DNA of 64,000 nt, taken from the NCBI GenBank assembly GCA_902788575.1, contig CADAKY010000002.1, positions 62,001 to 126,000 of the forward strand. The letters run 5' to 3'. Every line of letters starts with the position of its first letter. The first letter of the stretch is position 1. The notes under the pieces are model-generated. The model was given only the letters and a program-made list of their open reading frames with translations, ran no database searches and was not told where the DNA came from. Origin of the DNA: an uncultured bacterium (GTDB lineage: Bacteria; Cyanobacteriota; Vampirovibrionia; Gastranaerophilales; Gastranaerophilaceae). Both the position numbers and the translations under genes were made by a program. Below are positions 25,828-34,382 of the stretch, piece by piece.

Positions 25828-26675
25828 TGAAAAGAACAGAAAACGGATTAATTTTTGTATTGCCTGCATTAATCGGAACTTTTATTTTTATAATAATTCC
25901 GATATTCTGCTCTTTTGCTCTAAGTTTTACTGATTGGGATTTGCTCGGTGAAATTAAATTTGCGGGGCTGGAAAACTACAAAGCTGTTTTGACCCAAAAA
26001 GAATTTTTGAACATATTTGTTAATACAATAGTATATGCTCTTACTACAACCGTTTTTGGCGTGATAATTCCTTTAATTATTGCGTCTGTTTTGAATACAA
26101 AAATAAGAGGGGGCGAGGCTTTTAAGACAATATATTTTCTTCCGTTTATTACACCGGCTGTAGTTATAGCAATCGTTTGGGGTTGGATTTTTGACCCGAA
26201 TTGCGGACTGATTAATACTTTATTTAATACGCACCTCACTTGGCTTTTTGACACAAATCTTGCGATGCCTGTGTTAATTTTTGTTTCTGTCTGGAAGCTT
26301 GTCGGATATAATGTTATTCTTTTTCTGACGGGGTTCACTTCTATTGATAACAGCTTGTACGAAGCGGCAAAAATTGACGGCGCAAATGAAAAAGAAATGT
26401 TTTTTAGAATTACTCTGCCATTATTAAAACCTACAACATATTTTGTTACCCTTGTGACCGCAATATCTTCGTTTCAAGTTTTTGACCTGATTTATGTTAT
26501 GACAGAGGGCGGCCCCGGTGAGTCTACCAATGTTATTGTGTATTCAATCTACAAATACGCTTTTGAATTTTTTGATATAGGAAAATCCTGCGCGCTTGCT
26601 TATATTTTGTTCTTTGTGATACTTGTCCTTGCAATTATTCAGAAAAAAGTCAGCCAATTTTCATCTGAGGGGTAA
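25827..26675 (+). CDS. Sugar ABC transporter permease (MalF/UgpA type), orphan
   Basis: A 282-residue inner-membrane permease with six predicted helices and the ATPase-contact loop EAAKIDGANEKEMFFRITLPLLKP, typical of carbohydrate importers of the MalF/UgpA type. Such permeases work with a second permease, a binding protein and an ATPase, none of which is nearby: aroA converges immediately downstream. The partners must be elsewhere, or the system has been lost. It diverges from the phosphohexomutase with 37 bp between starts. Confidence 0.88.
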   Translation: MKRTENGLIFVLPALIGTFIFIIIPIFCSFALSFTDWDLLGEIKFAGLENYKAVLTQKEFLNIFVNTIVYALTTTVFGVIIPLIIASVLNTKIRGGEAFKTIYFLPFITPAVVIAIVWGWIFDPNCGLINTLFNTHLTWLFDTNLAMPVLIFVSVWKLVGYNVILFLTGFTSIDNSLYEAAKIDGANEKEMFFRITLPLLKPTTYFVTLVTAISSFQVFDLIYVMTEGGPGESTNVIVYSIYKYAFEFFDIGKSCALAYILFFVILVLAIIQKKVSQFSSEG

Positions 26676-26688
26676 ATGTATTTGAACT

Positions 26689-27984
26689 TTACTTTAAAGT
26701 ATTCATTAAAGTTTCAAATTCCGGAAACGATATATTTGTCCATTCAAAACCGTTGATTGCAATTTCGTTTTTGCAGATTAGCCCTGCTGTATAAAAACTC
26801 ATCGCAAGCCTGTGGTCATGGTATGTTTCAAGTTCAGCTCCACCTTCGAGTTCTTGTTTTCCGAACACGACAAATCCGTCTTCACGCTCTTCAATATTCA
26901 TGCCGATTTTAGACAATTCTCCGGTGAGACACTTGATTCTGTCTGCTTCTTTGTTTCTTAAATCTTCGGCATTCTTTACAATTGTTTCACCTTCTGCCTG
27001 TGAAGCCAAAACCGCAATAACCGGAAGCTCATCAATAAGTCTTGGTATATCGTTCCCTTCTATTATACATCCTTTGAGATTTTCGGAATAAGAAACCTTT
27101 ATGTCTCCGACTTTTTCACCGGAAATTATTTGTTCATTCAGAATTTCAATATTCCCTCCCATACGGCGGACAACATCTATAAGACCTGTTCTTGTAGGGT
27201 TTATGCCGACATTTTTTATAATGAAATCAGAATTAGGAACTATTAATCCTGCCACAATAAAAAATGCTGCAGAAGAAATGTCTCCGGCTACAGAAATATC
27301 TTTTGCCGTTAGCTCTGAAGGTGCTATTGTGACAGAATTTCCTTCAACAGAAATATCCGCTCCTAAATAATCCAGCAGTAATTCCGTATGGTTTCTGGAT
27401 TGATAAGGCTCAGTAAAGGTTGTTTTTCCTTCTGCATTCAATCCGGCAAGAATGACACAGGATTTTACCTGTGCGCTTGCCAGTTTAGAAAAGTAGTTGA
27501 TACCGTTCAGCTTTCTTCCGTATATTCTAAGCGGAGCATGCCCATCTACGGATTCAATTTTTGCGCCCATAAGTGATAAAGGCTCAATTATTCTTTTCAT
27601 CGGACGTTTAGAAAGGCTTTCGTCGCCGATTAAAACAGAATCAAACCTTTGTCCGGCAAGGATTCCGGACACCAATCGCATGGTTGTACCCGAGTTTCCG
27701 CAGAGGTAAATATTATCGTGGGATATTTTACTTGCATTCGGTTTTAATATTCCTTCGGACTTTATTTTGAGTGTTTTTTTGTCGATAAATTCTATATCAA
27801 TTCCAAGTTGTTTAAACAGATTTAACGTAGAATGACAGTCTGCACCGCTTGAAAAATTTTTAATAACACAGTTGCCTTTTGCTAAAGAAGAGAACATTAC
27901 AGCTCTGTGGGAAATTGATTTGTCGGCGGGGATAATAATTTCACCCTTCAAACCATTTGATAATTTTTTTACATTCTTAATCAT
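26689..27984 (-). CDS. aroA: EPSP synthase (AroA)
   Basis: Makes 5-enolpyruvylshikimate 3-phosphate in the shikimate pathway. The 431-residue protein has DKSISHRAVMF, GNSGTTMRLVSG, SRNHTELLL and DISSAAFF, all expected for this enzyme. The ATG at 27984 is 6 nt downstream of the extended -10 TGGTATAAT (TATAAT at 27996-27991) and lacks a ribosome binding site, another leaderless candidate. It ends 13 nt from the converging permease gene. Confidence 0.96.
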   Translation of the reverse strand: MIKNVKKLSNGLKGEIIIPADKSISHRAVMFSSLAKGNCVIKNFSSGADCHSTLNLFKQLGIDIEFIDKKTLKIKSEGILKPNASKISHDNIYLCGNSGTTMRLVSGILAGQRFDSVLIGDESLSKRPMKRIIEPLSLMGAKIESVDGHAPLRIYGRKLNGINYFSKLASAQVKSCVILAGLNAEGKTTFTEPYQSRNHTELLLDYLGADISVEGNSVTIAPSELTAKDISVAGDISSAAFFIVAGLIVPNSDFIIKNVGINPTRTGLIDVVRRMGGNIEILNEQIISGEKVGDIKVSYSENLKGCIIEGNDIPRLIDELPVIAVLASQAEGETIVKNAEDLRNKEADRIKCLTGELSKIGMNIEEREDGFVVFGKQELEGGAELETYHDHRLAMSFYTAGLICKNEIAINGFEWTNISFPEFETLMNTLK

Positions 27985-28002
27985 TCAAAAATTATACCAT
28001 AA

Positions 28003-29064
28003 TTATTGTTGTTTGTTTTTTAAACCGTAAACGAATAATAGGATTTCCGCAACAGCCTTGTATAGTTCCGGCGGAATCTGCTGGTTCAAATCAACCATTC
28101 TGAACAAAGCTCTTGCAACCGGAGGGTTATCTATAATCGGAACATTATGCTCTTGAGCTATTTTAATAATTTTCTTTGCAATAAGCTCGGTTCCTTTTGC
28201 CGTAACGGTCGGAGACTGCATTGTTTCGGCATCATATTTCAGGGCACAGGCAACGTGGGTAGGATTTCTTACGACAAAATCCGCGTCCGGAACAGAGTCC
28301 ATAGCTCCCTGCTGCAGCATTTGCATACGTCTTTGTCTTAGAGCAGCTTTGACATGCGGGTCACCTTCAGAGTTTTTGTACTCATCTTTTATTTCTTTAA
28401 ATGACATTTTCTGGTCTTTTAAGAATTTCCATTTTGTTACGCCATAATCGGCAGCGGCAATGATAAGAAATGCAATGCAGGCTTTGTAGATAAATTCTAC
28501 TATGAGTTTTCCGAATTCAATCATAACTGCAAAATTGTTGTCGATTGAAGCAAGCATAAGAATGCTTTCCAGATGCTTGCTGTATACTGACCAGCCGACA
28601 AGCCCCAATACCGCAACTTTTAGAATGTTTTTGAATAGCTCAAAAAGTGTTTTTACTTGGAATAGGTTTTTAAAATATTTTGTAGGGTTTAATTTGTCGA
28701 GTTTTGGTACAAGCGGTGCTGTAGCAACAAGCGGTCCGACCTGCATAAAATCGCCGAGAATTGCTATAAATGCTGCTACAAAGAGGATTGAACCTATTAT
28801 CGCTACGGCAGGAATTAGCGTAACGGTTAAAATATATGCTATACCTACTTGATCTATGTGTTGATTCGGAATTTGTTCGTAAAGTGTTCTGAAAAGTCCT
28901 ACTATTAATTTCCAGATAACGGGTGACAAGAGGTAAATAAAAGAAAACATTACAAGCAGGGATAGTGCAATTGACACATCCTTGGATTTTACAACCTGCC
29001 CTTCCTTTCTCGCTCTCTCGAGTTTTTGGGGGGTGGCGTCAAACTGTTTATCTTCATCACCCAT
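28003..29064 (-). CDS. flhB: Flagellar export protein FlhB (or type III secretion homologue)
   Basis: Controls substrate switching in the flagellar or injectisome export gate. The 353-residue protein starts DATPQKLERARKEGQ, has four membrane helices and the self-cleaving NPTH site at residues 267-270 in VVRNPTHVACAL. Length and cytoplasmic domain are complete. The flagellar family is preferred to a type III secretion family because of overall length and N-terminal motif. No fli or flh genes flank it. It lies 18 nt upstream of aroA on the same strand, so it is the first gene of a two-gene run, though aroA has its own promoter. Confidence 0.92.
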   Translation of the reverse strand: MGDEDKQFDATPQKLERARKEGQVVKSKDVSIALSLLVMFSFIYLLSPVIWKLIVGLFRTLYEQIPNQHIDQVGIAYILTVTLIPAVAIIGSILFVAAFIAILGDFMQVGPLVATAPLVPKLDKLNPTKYFKNLFQVKTLFELFKNILKVAVLGLVGWSVYSKHLESILMLASIDNNFAVMIEFGKLIVEFIYKACIAFLIIAAADYGVTKWKFLKDQKMSFKEIKDEYKNSEGDPHVKAALRQRRMQMLQQGAMDSVPDADFVVRNPTHVACALKYDAETMQSPTVTAKGTELIAKKIIKIAQEHNVPIIDNPPVARALFRMVDLNQQIPPELYKAVAEILLFVYGLKNKQQ

Positions 29065-29144
29065 TTTTGGTACCTATAGTTGAATTCATATATATGATAG
29101 CATAAATTTATGTTTTAGAATATAATCATTCTAAGGAGGACGAA

Positions 29145-29441
29145 ATGAAAAAAAATCTGTTTGCATTTTTGTTAATTCTGCTTTCTTTACTTGAAGGGTG
29201 GTACAGTTATACTCATCTTGCTGGTAAATTTCTTCTTGCAGGTATTTTTATTTGCGGAGTCGGTATTGGTATGTTTTTAATGTTTTTTAAGGTAAATGTC
29301 AAAGATAATAAACTTGCATCCTATAAAAGAGAATTGGAAAAAGAATCAATTGCCTCTGACGAAAACTCTGCAAGGGTAAAAGTATTGGAACAAAAAATTG
29401 AGGTTCTTGAAAAAGCTTTGGAAAATGCTTTGAAAAAATAA
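29145..29441 (+). CDS. Small membrane protein, LapA-like
   Basis: A 98-residue protein with two hydrophobic helices (about 4-22 and 28-50) and a C-terminal charged coiled coil (60-98). This layout resembles the LapA/DUF1049 type but no motif is decisive. The ATG follows AAGGAGG. It stands alone before the C-rich tract and clpP. Confidence 0.7.
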   Translation: MKKNLFAFLLILLSLLEGWYSYTHLAGKFLLAGIFICGVGIGMFLMFFKVNVKDNKLASYKRELEKESIASDENSARVKVLEQKIEVLEKALENALKK

Positions 29442-29500
29442 TTATAGGTTGAGTTTTAACAAAAAATTTAACTTCATTTCTATTCTTCCAGCTATTTACT

Positions 29501-29534
29501 CCCCCCCCCTTCTTATTCCCCCCTCCCCCCCCCC
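29501..29534. repeat. Poly-C tracts upstream of the clpP promoter
   Basis: C9 (29501-29509), C6 (29518-29523) and C10 (29525-29534) within 34 bp of otherwise AT-rich DNA, ending 2 bp before the clpP -35. On the other strand these are G-runs that could form a quadruplex. The run lengths are prone to slippage. Confidence 0.85.
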
Positions 29535-29536
29535 GC

Positions 29537-29565
29537 TTGCTTAAGATTGAAATTTATTGTAAAAT
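29537..29565 (+). promoter_or_regulatory. Promoter of clpP
   Basis: TTGCTT (29537-29542), 17-bp spacer, TAAAAT (29560-29565). AAAGGAG follows before the ATG at 29594. The -35 touches the poly-C tract. Confidence 0.6.
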
Positions 29566-29593
29566 TATCTTAACAATTTAAAAGGAGAGATAT

Positions 29594-30199
29594 ATGAGTG
29601 AAGATACAAACAAGATTTTGAGTTACGTTCCTACTGTTATAGAACAGTCTTCAAGGGGTGAAAAATCTTTTGATATTTTTTCAAGATTATTAAGAGAAAG
29701 AATTATTTTCTTGGGAACTGAGATTGATGATGATGTAGCAAATACAATTGTTGCTCAGCTTCTTTTGCTTGACAGTGAAAATCCGGAAAAGGACATTATG
29801 TTGTACATCAATTCTCCGGGAGGAAGCGTAACTGCGGGTTTTGCAATATATGATACAATGCTTCACATAAGAGCAGACGTTCAGACAATTTGTTTGGGAC
29901 AAGCTGCATCAATGGGTGCATTCTTGCTTTCATCAGGAGCAAAAGGTAAAAGAATGGCTCTTCCGAATTCAAGAATAATGATTCACCAGCCTTTAGGCGG
30001 TGCAAGAGGTCAGGCTACCGATATAGAACTTGAAGCAAAAGAAATTATGAGAATGAAAGAACTTCTTATCGGAATTATGGCAGAAAATGCAGGTCAGCCG
30101 TATGAAAAAGTTAAAGCAGACTGCGAAAGAGATCACTACTTATCTGCGCAGGAATCTGTTGATTACGGTTTGATTGATAAAGTTGTAACTGCGGTATAA
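29594..30199 (+). CDS. clpP: ATP-dependent Clp protease proteolytic subunit (ClpP)
   Basis: Serine peptidase of the Clp complex that degrades unfolded and tagged proteins with a ClpX or ClpA-type unfoldase. The 201-residue protein has the catalytic triad Ser106 (GQAASMGAF), His131 (RIMIHQP) and Asp180 (CERDHYLSA). No clpX is adjacent. The following gene starts 6 nt after the stop and is likely cotranscribed. The poly-C run beside the promoter may influence its expression. Confidence 0.97.
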   Translation: MSEDTNKILSYVPTVIEQSSRGEKSFDIFSRLLRERIIFLGTEIDDDVANTIVAQLLLLDSENPEKDIMLYINSPGGSVTAGFAIYDTMLHIRADVQTICLGQAASMGAFLLSSGAKGKRMALPNSRIMIHQPLGGARGQATDIELEAKEIMRMKELLIGIMAENAGQPYEKVKADCERDHYLSAQESVDYGLIDKVVTAV

Positions 30200-30205
30200 C
30201 AACAA

Positions 30206-30643
30206 ATGGGCAGAAAAAAGAAAAATTTTGCAGGCAAAAACAGAATACTGCATTTTGTTGTGGTGTTTTTGTTAATGTTTACGGGTGTTTACTATATGGG
30301 ACTGAATTATGTTCCGCAGAAGTGGTATGAAACTCAGACAATGCTTCCGAATCAGGTTGAATCGTACTATGTAAACCAGTGGTGCACAAAAGATTTTGGT
30401 AGAAAAGAGGCTATACTGTGGGATATGACACGGGTGGATTGTCTTGCAAAGGACTATGCAATTGAGTTTGATTTTGCTAAAAAATGGGCAGAGAGTATTG
30501 GTCAGGCGCTTTATTATTCCAAAATGACCGGCAAGGCACCCGCTGTGGCATTAATTTTGACTTCACCATTGGACTACAGATACGTAAAGAGGGTAGAAAG
30601 ACTGGATAAGGGCATAAAAATATTTTTGGTCAGAGCGTATTAG
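30206..30643 (+). CDS. Membrane-anchored restriction-endonuclease-like protein
   Basis: A 145-residue protein with a basic N-terminus, one transmembrane helix (about 15-33) and a C-terminal domain with RVDCLAKDYAIEFDFAKKWAESIGQALYY. This Asp...Glu-x-Asp...GQalyY pattern resembles compact PD-(D/E)xK nuclease-fold proteins. Nuclease activity is unproven, and the usual lysine is not in its normal place. It lies 6 nt after clpP without a clear ribosome binding site, so translation is probably coupled to clpP. Confidence 0.65.
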   Translation: MGRKKKNFAGKNRILHFVVVFLLMFTGVYYMGLNYVPQKWYETQTMLPNQVESYYVNQWCTKDFGRKEAILWDMTRVDCLAKDYAIEFDFAKKWAESIGQALYYSKMTGKAPAVALILTSPLDYRYVKRVERLDKGIKIFLVRAY

Positions 30644-30659
30644 TATACCGATAAAGATT

Positions 30660-30896
30660 TTATGATTCTTTAAAATAGTCACAAATAAGCTTTTCTTTAC
30701 GGAAAGCTTTTTTTATGTTTTCAATCATCGGGTTTTTGTTAAGATTTTCCAGTTCTTTTTTTAATACGGCTTTTTCAAGAATAAGCGTATTATAGAGTTC
30801 GTTACACACATCAGATGAAGTAAGATGTGCAGCGAGTTTCTTGATTTGTAATTCTTTGAGTTGTATTTGTTTTTTTAGTTGTTGTTTTTCGTTCAT
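30660..30896 (-). CDS. Small helical protein, unknown
   Basis: A 78-residue Lys/Leu-rich, probably coiled-coil protein (MNEKQQLKKQIQLKE). The internal ATG at 30896 with AAGG about 10 nt upstream was preferred to the earlier start at 31007, whose extra 37 residues look non-coding. No family recognised. It converges with the clpP unit. Confidence 0.45.
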   Translation of the reverse strand: MNEKQQLKKQIQLKELQIKKLAAHLTSSDVCNELYNTLILEKAVLKKELENLNKNPMIENIKKAFRKEKLICDYFKES

Positions 30897-31059
30897 ATAA
30901 AAGACCTTGCTTATGTAAGAATAAAACTTTTTGCAGAATTTTTCAATCAATCTTTTAGTTGAATTTTGATAAAAGATATTGTCTGACTTGCTTATTGTTA
31001 AAAACATTATTTCAAATTAAATTATTGTTTGTTATATAATTTAGTGAGGAGAACGTATT

Positions 31060-32319
31060 GTGCATCTTTGTGAAACAAAACCGCAGGAACAGTTAAAGTA
31101 CAACCAATTGCTTGAAGAATTTATTTTGGGGTGTAAACAAACCAAAAAAATTGGTATGGAATATGAACGAATCCCCATAGATAAAATTACAGGTGAAGTA
31201 GTGCCATACGGAACAGAGATTGGTGTATGTGAAATGCTCAGAGAATTGGCATCTTCAGACAATTGGGATTATATTTTAGACGGTACAAATATAATAGGAC
31301 TGAAAAAACTGCATGATACAATTACGCTTGAACCGGGGTGTCAGGTTGAATTAAGTCTTGAACCTCAGGAATATGTCAGGGATTTAAAGCGTAAAATCGA
31401 AGAGATTGACTCGGCGCTTGAACCGATATTGGAAGAATTCGGGATAAAGCTTATTAATAGAGGCGTTTCACCCAAAACAACATATAAGAATATAAAACTT
31501 TTACCCAAAAAACGTTATGCGGTAATGGCGAATTATTTGTGGGGAATTTTGTCTGACGTTATGATGAGAGAAACGGCAGGAATTCAGGTCGGAATTGATT
31601 ACAAGTCTGAAGAAGATGCTATGAAAAAATTCCGTATAGCAAACCTTATGATGCCTTTTGTTACAGCAATGTATGCAAATTCCAAAATCAGAGGCGGAGT
31701 TGATACAGGCTATAAGTCTTTTAGAGCTTTGGCTTGGCTAAATACAGACAATGAAAGATGCGGCTTTGCCACAAAATTTAATGACGGTATGACTTTTAGA
31801 GATTATGTAGATACCCTTCTTTCAACTCCTATGATATTCATAAATCGTGACAATAAACCATGCTCGATCAACGGTAGACTTACTTTTAAGCAATTTATGA
31901 ATCAGGGGCATGAAGGTTTTGAAGCAAATATTGAAGACTGGAAACTTCATTCTAATTTGTATTTTCCGGAAGTCAGACTAAGAAATTTTATAGAAATTCG
32001 TAATCACGATTGTGTGGGAGGCGGGCTGGAATATTCAATACCTGCTCTTTACCGCGGCATAATGTATGATTATTCAGCACTTTCAGAGGCGGATAACTTG
32101 CTTTCCAAATATTCGTTTAAAGAAATAAACGAACTCAGGTATAATGTTGCAAAATATGCGATTGATGCAAAAATCCGCAAACATAGAGCTTCAGATATAT
32201 GCAAAGAGCTTGTTAATATAGCGCACTATTCTCTTAAACGTGAATTTGAGGACGAAGAGCATTTTCTTGAACCGGTGATGGAGCTTTTGAAGGAAAACAA
32301 AGTTCCTGCAGATATGTAA
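31060..32319 (+). CDS. Glutamate-cysteine ligase (GCS2/plant-type family)
   Basis: Makes gamma-glutamylcysteine, the first step of glutathione synthesis. The 419-residue protein shows IGMEYERIPID near the N-terminus, GTNIIGLK, the signature LEPGCQVELS, FRIANLMMPFVTAMYANS and FPEVRLRNFIEIRNHDC, matching the plant/alpha-proteobacterial GCS2 type better than E. coli GshA. GTG start behind GAGGAGA. Glutathione synthetase is not in the window, so the end product may be gamma-glutamylcysteine. A strong terminator follows. Confidence 0.87.
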   Translation: MHLCETKPQEQLKYNQLLEEFILGCKQTKKIGMEYERIPIDKITGEVVPYGTEIGVCEMLRELASSDNWDYILDGTNIIGLKKLHDTITLEPGCQVELSLEPQEYVRDLKRKIEEIDSALEPILEEFGIKLINRGVSPKTTYKNIKLLPKKRYAVMANYLWGILSDVMMRETAGIQVGIDYKSEEDAMKKFRIANLMMPFVTAMYANSKIRGGVDTGYKSFRALAWLNTDNERCGFATKFNDGMTFRDYVDTLLSTPMIFINRDNKPCSINGRLTFKQFMNQGHEGFEANIEDWKLHSNLYFPEVRLRNFIEIRNHDCVGGGLEYSIPALYRGIMYDYSALSEADNLLSKYSFKEINELRYNVAKYAIDAKIRKHRASDICKELVNIAHYSLKREFEDEEHFLEPVMELLKENKVPADM

Positions 32320-32324
32320 ATAAT

Positions 32325-32360
32325 AAAACAGCATTCAAAGAAATTTGAATGCTGTTTTTT
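32325..32360. terminator. Bidirectional terminator
   Basis: Arms AACAGCATTCAAA and TTTGAATGCTGTT with a 4-nt loop, T6 on the plus strand and A4 at the other side. It ends the ligase gene and the converging pilin-like gene. Confidence 0.92.
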
Positions 32361-32375
32361 ATTTATAAATAATTA

Positions 32376-33116
32376 TTATTGGTAAATAATCTTCATGCCG
32401 TTGTCATAAATTGAGCCGGTGCATGTTCCTGGACGTAAAATCTTTGTATTATCACAGTACCCGTTTTTCCAGCTTGCATTTTCCTGATCGGCAATGCTCT
32501 TTGTTCGGTTTGCACCAATTCCTCCTTCAGGACGCAGTGTACCGTCATTATACATCCAAAACGGGAAAAAATCTTTCGCAATTCTGTTTGGTTTTTCAGA
32601 CCCATTTATATCAATAGCAACAGAACCTATAATTTGATTGTTCGGAATATCTGCCCAGTCTGAATGCGGGTGGGAAATGCCGTGCCATTGCCAAATCCAA
32701 TATGTAATACCGTCTTCTGAATCATATCTGACGTACGGCATATCATTATCAGGAGCTCCTGAACCCCAATTCCTCTGAGGAGTGTTTCCTGTGTAACTAT
32801 AGATGTCGTACTTATCGTTCTTTCTTGTAATCTTCATATATTTTGCCAGTTCATCTCCAAGTTCTTCAGATGACCAGGAACCGTTTTTACCGTTTTCTCC
32901 TTTTGATTCAACCAAATCCGTTATAGCTTTCATAGAGTTATCAACAAGCATCATTTGAGCCGCTGTTTCAAATGTTGCTTTTCCTTTTTGAAGTTTTGGC
33001 ACAATTTTTGCATTACCTATATTTTCAATTAAAGCAGGTGTCGTCAGAGCTGCAACAACCCCGATAATACCTAATGTTACAAGAACTTCTGCTAAAGTAA
33101 AACCGTTTTTTTTCAT
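32376..33116 (-). CDS. Type IV pilin-like (prepilin) protein
   Basis: A 246-residue protein starting MKKNGFTLAEVLVTLGIIGVV: a prepilin peptidase site (G-F after KKN, with Glu at +5) followed by the hydrophobic helix that packs in pili or pseudopili. The C-terminal domain contains SVAIDINGSEKPNRIAKD, a segment I associate with minor pilins and pseudopilins of this type, plus two Cys near the end that may form a disulphide. No pilus assembly genes are nearby. Confidence 0.87.
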   Translation of the reverse strand: MKKNGFTLAEVLVTLGIIGVVAALTTPALIENIGNAKIVPKLQKGKATFETAAQMMLVDNSMKAITDLVESKGENGKNGSWSSEELGDELAKYMKITRKNDKYDIYSYTGNTPQRNWGSGAPDNDMPYVRYDSEDGITYWIWQWHGISHPHSDWADIPNNQIIGSVAIDINGSEKPNRIAKDFFPFWMYNDGTLRPEGGIGANRTKSIADQENASWKNGYCDNTKILRPGTCTGSIYDNGMKIIYQ

Positions 33117-33206
33117 TTCAAAACTCCCATTTGATAATTCTTCTTTTCTTTATTTTAGCATAAATTCTTGTATAATGAAACTATTATTTGCATAATTGCA
33201 TTGGTG

Positions 33207-34106
33207 CTATTCTTCGAGCTTAAAATCGCCTTTGAGATTTAGTTTTCCGCCTCTATATTCTTTTAAGCAATCAGCAATAGGGCCGGCTTCTTTTTTATCC
33301 AGAGGATTAACCTGTCCCCTAAGCGCGCTGTAACCTGCTTGTGAAGCGAGAGTTCTCCAATATTTGCTATTTTCTTGTGCGGCTTTTGCTTCGTCAGTCA
33401 TAACCGTAAGATGCAAATGCCACATTGTGGTTTCACCGGTAGCTCCTACATAACCTACAGGGTCTCCTGCTTTCATAATAGTTCCTACAGTCGGCATAGG
33501 GATTGAATCAGAATAATCTGTAGGACGCGCCATGTGGTCAAATGCATATTTTCTGCCATCTCTTCCAAGCAAAATAACGCAATTTCCTATAACATTATCT
33601 TTTTCTCTTGCTCTTTTATGTGAGATTACCACTCCGTCAACCGGTGCTTGAATAAGAACAGGGTCTTTCGGTTTTCTTGAATACGGTGAAACATAAATAT
33701 CCAGTCCCATGTGAGGACGTTTTTTATCTCCGTTAGGTCTGTTTGCAAAAAAGTATCCGAACGGTTCCAGGTAAATATTCGGTTTATTTTCGATAGGAGA
33801 TTTAAATTCAAGTAATGAATCAGGTTTGTGAATTCTCTTTTTTAATTTTTGAACGGATTCATTGTCAAAATGATGACTGATTCCTCCGACAAAATTTGTA
33901 TCTGCAACAATTTTAAGCCCATCCATATCTTTTGGGCTTATCTCATTTTGATTAAAAATACAGTTATCCGTATTTTTAGATGATTTTGCAGGTTTAGTTT
34001 TCGGCGGTTCTGCCGGTTTGTCATCCTTTGCTGTCTTTGTTGCTACAGTAAATGCTGCAAGCGTAAGAGCCGGCACCAAAAATTTATAAAATAATCTCAT
34101 GTTCAT
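33207..34106 (-). CDS. M23-family (LytM) peptidase
   Basis: Zinc endopeptidase fold acting on peptidoglycan cross-bridges or serving as an amidase activator. N-terminal signal-type helix (MRLFYKFLVPALTLAAFTVA), then a Lys/Pro linker, and the M23 domain with HMGLDIYV, FDHMARP and WHLHLTV, which supply the zinc ligands. About 299 residues from this start. Starts at 34106 or 34100 are both possible; neither has a ribosome binding site, and TATATA lies 5-7 nt before the latter, so this may also be leaderless. Confidence 0.88.
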   Translation of the reverse strand: MNMRLFYKFLVPALTLAAFTVATKTAKDDKPAEPPKTKPAKSSKNTDNCIFNQNEISPKDMDGLKIVADTNFVGGISHHFDNESVQKLKKRIHKPDSLLEFKSPIENKPNIYLEPFGYFFANRPNGDKKRPHMGLDIYVSPYSRKPKDPVLIQAPVDGVVISHKRAREKDNVIGNCVILLGRDGRKYAFDHMARPTDYSDSIPMPTVGTIMKAGDPVGYVGATGETTMWHLHLTVMTDEAKAAQENSKYWRTLASQAGYSALRGQVNPLDKKEAGPIADCLKEYRGGKLNLKGDFKLEE

Positions 34107-34164
34107 ATATATATAAAAACATTTAATATTCAAAAATTGCTAAAATTTACTAAACAATTTGTTC

Positions 34165-34187
34165 TATTGTAAAAAAAATTTACAATA
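34165..34187. promoter_or_regulatory. Inverted repeat between divergent genes
   Basis: TATTGTAAA and TTTACAATA, perfect 9-bp arms separated by five A/T bases. It lies about 60 bp upstream of the M23 gene and before the small plus-strand ORF at 34233. It has the size and symmetry of a dimeric repressor site. Confidence 0.45.
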
Positions 34188-34232
34188 CTTTGGGAGAATT
34201 TATACCTAAAAGAAAAATGCAACCATAAATAT

Positions 34233-34382
34233 ATGAAATTCGTAAACTTTTTTAAAATACTCAATAAGAAAATAGAAAAATACGATAAAGCGGCTTCAAA
34301 TCCTTTTAAGCGAACGAACATACCAATTACGCTTATATGGGTAGAAGACGTAAAATTAAATGACAAAGATGATAAGCTTTAA
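34233..34382 (+). CDS. Possible 49-residue protein
   Basis: Short frame starting MKFVNFFKILNKKIEKYDKA and ending WVEDVKLNDKDDKL. Composition is that of a real small protein: amphipathic basic N-terminal helix, acidic tail. Its stop abuts the converging glgC stop without overlap. No clear ribosome binding site is seen, so the call is tentative. No family recognised. Confidence 0.4.
   Translation: MKFVNFFKILNKKIEKYDKAASNPFKRTNIPITLIWVEDVKLNDKDDKL

Noticed and set aside
34130..34366. 78-residue minus-strand frame upstream of the M23 gene
   Set aside because: Phe/Asn-rich translation of AT-rich DNA covering the palindrome; the opposite strand frame at 34233 is more protein-like.
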